From: Vibrio fluminensis
GTDB lineage: Bacteria > Pseudomonadota > Gammaproteobacteria > Enterobacterales > Vibrionaceae
Reading direction: 5' to 3'
Length of the DNA: 64,000 bases
Assembly (NCBI RefSeq): GCF_015278125.1
Contig: NZ_JADILO010000002.1
Span: forward strand, 186,001 to 250,000
Shown: positions 63,814 to 64,000 of the stretch, piece after piece
Layout of the letters: each line of letters begins with the position of its first letter
How positions within the stretch are numbered: position 1 is the stretch's first letter
Position numbers and translations under genes: made by a program
The notes under the pieces: model-generated
Told to the model about the DNA's origin: nothing
The model's input: the letters and a program-made list of their open reading frames with translations, nothing else
Database searches by the model: none

Positions 63814-64000
63814 CTTCCGCTTCCCAAGCTTGTTTCTTGCGGTAGACCGTCGATGGGCTGAGTTCGAGAAGGACTGCTGCGTTAATCACATTGCCATCGC
63901 AATATTCAATCGCTTGTTGGATTGCTTCACGTTCTATTTGCCACATAGGGCGAATAACGACCTCTTTGGGAGACGCTAGCGTTTCATGCGTACCTTCCGC
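63791..64000 (-). CDS. sypG: Sigma-54 response regulator SypG, C-terminal part
   Basis: 69 residues ending the gene, the rest lying beyond the right edge. The Fis-type HTH is REAIQQAIEYCDGNVINAAV then LLELSPSTVYRKKQAW, as in NtrC/LuxO-class activators. Identity as sypG comes from its place just before sypH. It would act on the sigma-54 promoters of the same locus. Confidence 0.85.
   Translation of the reverse strand, partial: AEGTHETLASPKEVVIRPMWQIEREAIQQAIEYCDGNVINAAVLLELSPSTVYRKKQAWEAEDEQSYVE

Overview
The window reads as a chromosomal segment of a marine Vibrio. Evidence is the yfaE-nrdB-nrdA / ubiG / gyrA block, Vibrio-type small families (DUF3334, DUF3087, RRF_GI-like), Vibrio intergenic repeats and a syp-type exopolysaccharide locus. 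The species cannot be fixed from sequence alone. I saw no rRNA, tRNA, CRISPR array, integrase or prophage gene; the only mobile-like DNA is a 163-bp MITE and a lone end of the same element.

Layout. 1-12 kb is core: a GcvR-like ACT protein, a DUF3943 protein, a CinA-family protein, class Ia ribonucleotide reductase with its ferredoxin (paired NrdR boxes and a DnaA box upstream), ubiG, gyrA and an RRF_GI-like gene. 12-21 kb holds a metal-uptake island. A seven-gene operon (PepSY membrane protein, two small envelope proteins, and a metal-type ABC importer with two binding proteins) diverges from a TonB receptor across a Fur-like box. Its order closely parallels fpvGHJKCDEF, which strips iron from pyoverdine in the Pseudomonas periplasm. 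21-27 kb is accessory: DUF3087, MmcQ/YjbR, a metzincin-like protease, a VOC protein behind a SoxR-type promoter, a flavodoxin-fold quinone reductase, a serine hydrolase and a decayed gene copy. 27-35 kb is a copper export operon (Met/His/Cys-rich protein, cusC, cusB with two fused CusF domains, cusA, CopI-like cupredoxin) behind a CueR-type promoter with a MITE in its leader. 35-40 kb has a PepT-like peptidase and the tyrosine catabolic operon hpd-hmgA-fahA-maiA behind a TyrR box. 40-48 kb has a zinc-ribbon protein, a Sel1/J-domain protein, an OmpA lipoprotein, DUF2786, DUF3334, a YdiJ-type dehydrogenase and a membrane methyltransferase. 48-51 kb has a second TonB siderophore receptor next to a truncated AraC regulator. 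51-64 kb is sypG(partial)-sypR, all on the minus strand, with sigma-54 promoters and SypG-type enhancers before sypI and sypP and a degenerate set before sypM.

The main themes are iron and copper handling, redox- and metal-sensing MerR-family promoters, aromatic amino-acid breakdown, and biofilm polysaccharide under two-component/sigma-54 control. The two most interesting items are the Fpv-like import operon with its TonB receptor, and a SoxR-type promoter driving a roughly 115-nt transcription unit that contains only a seven-codon ORF.
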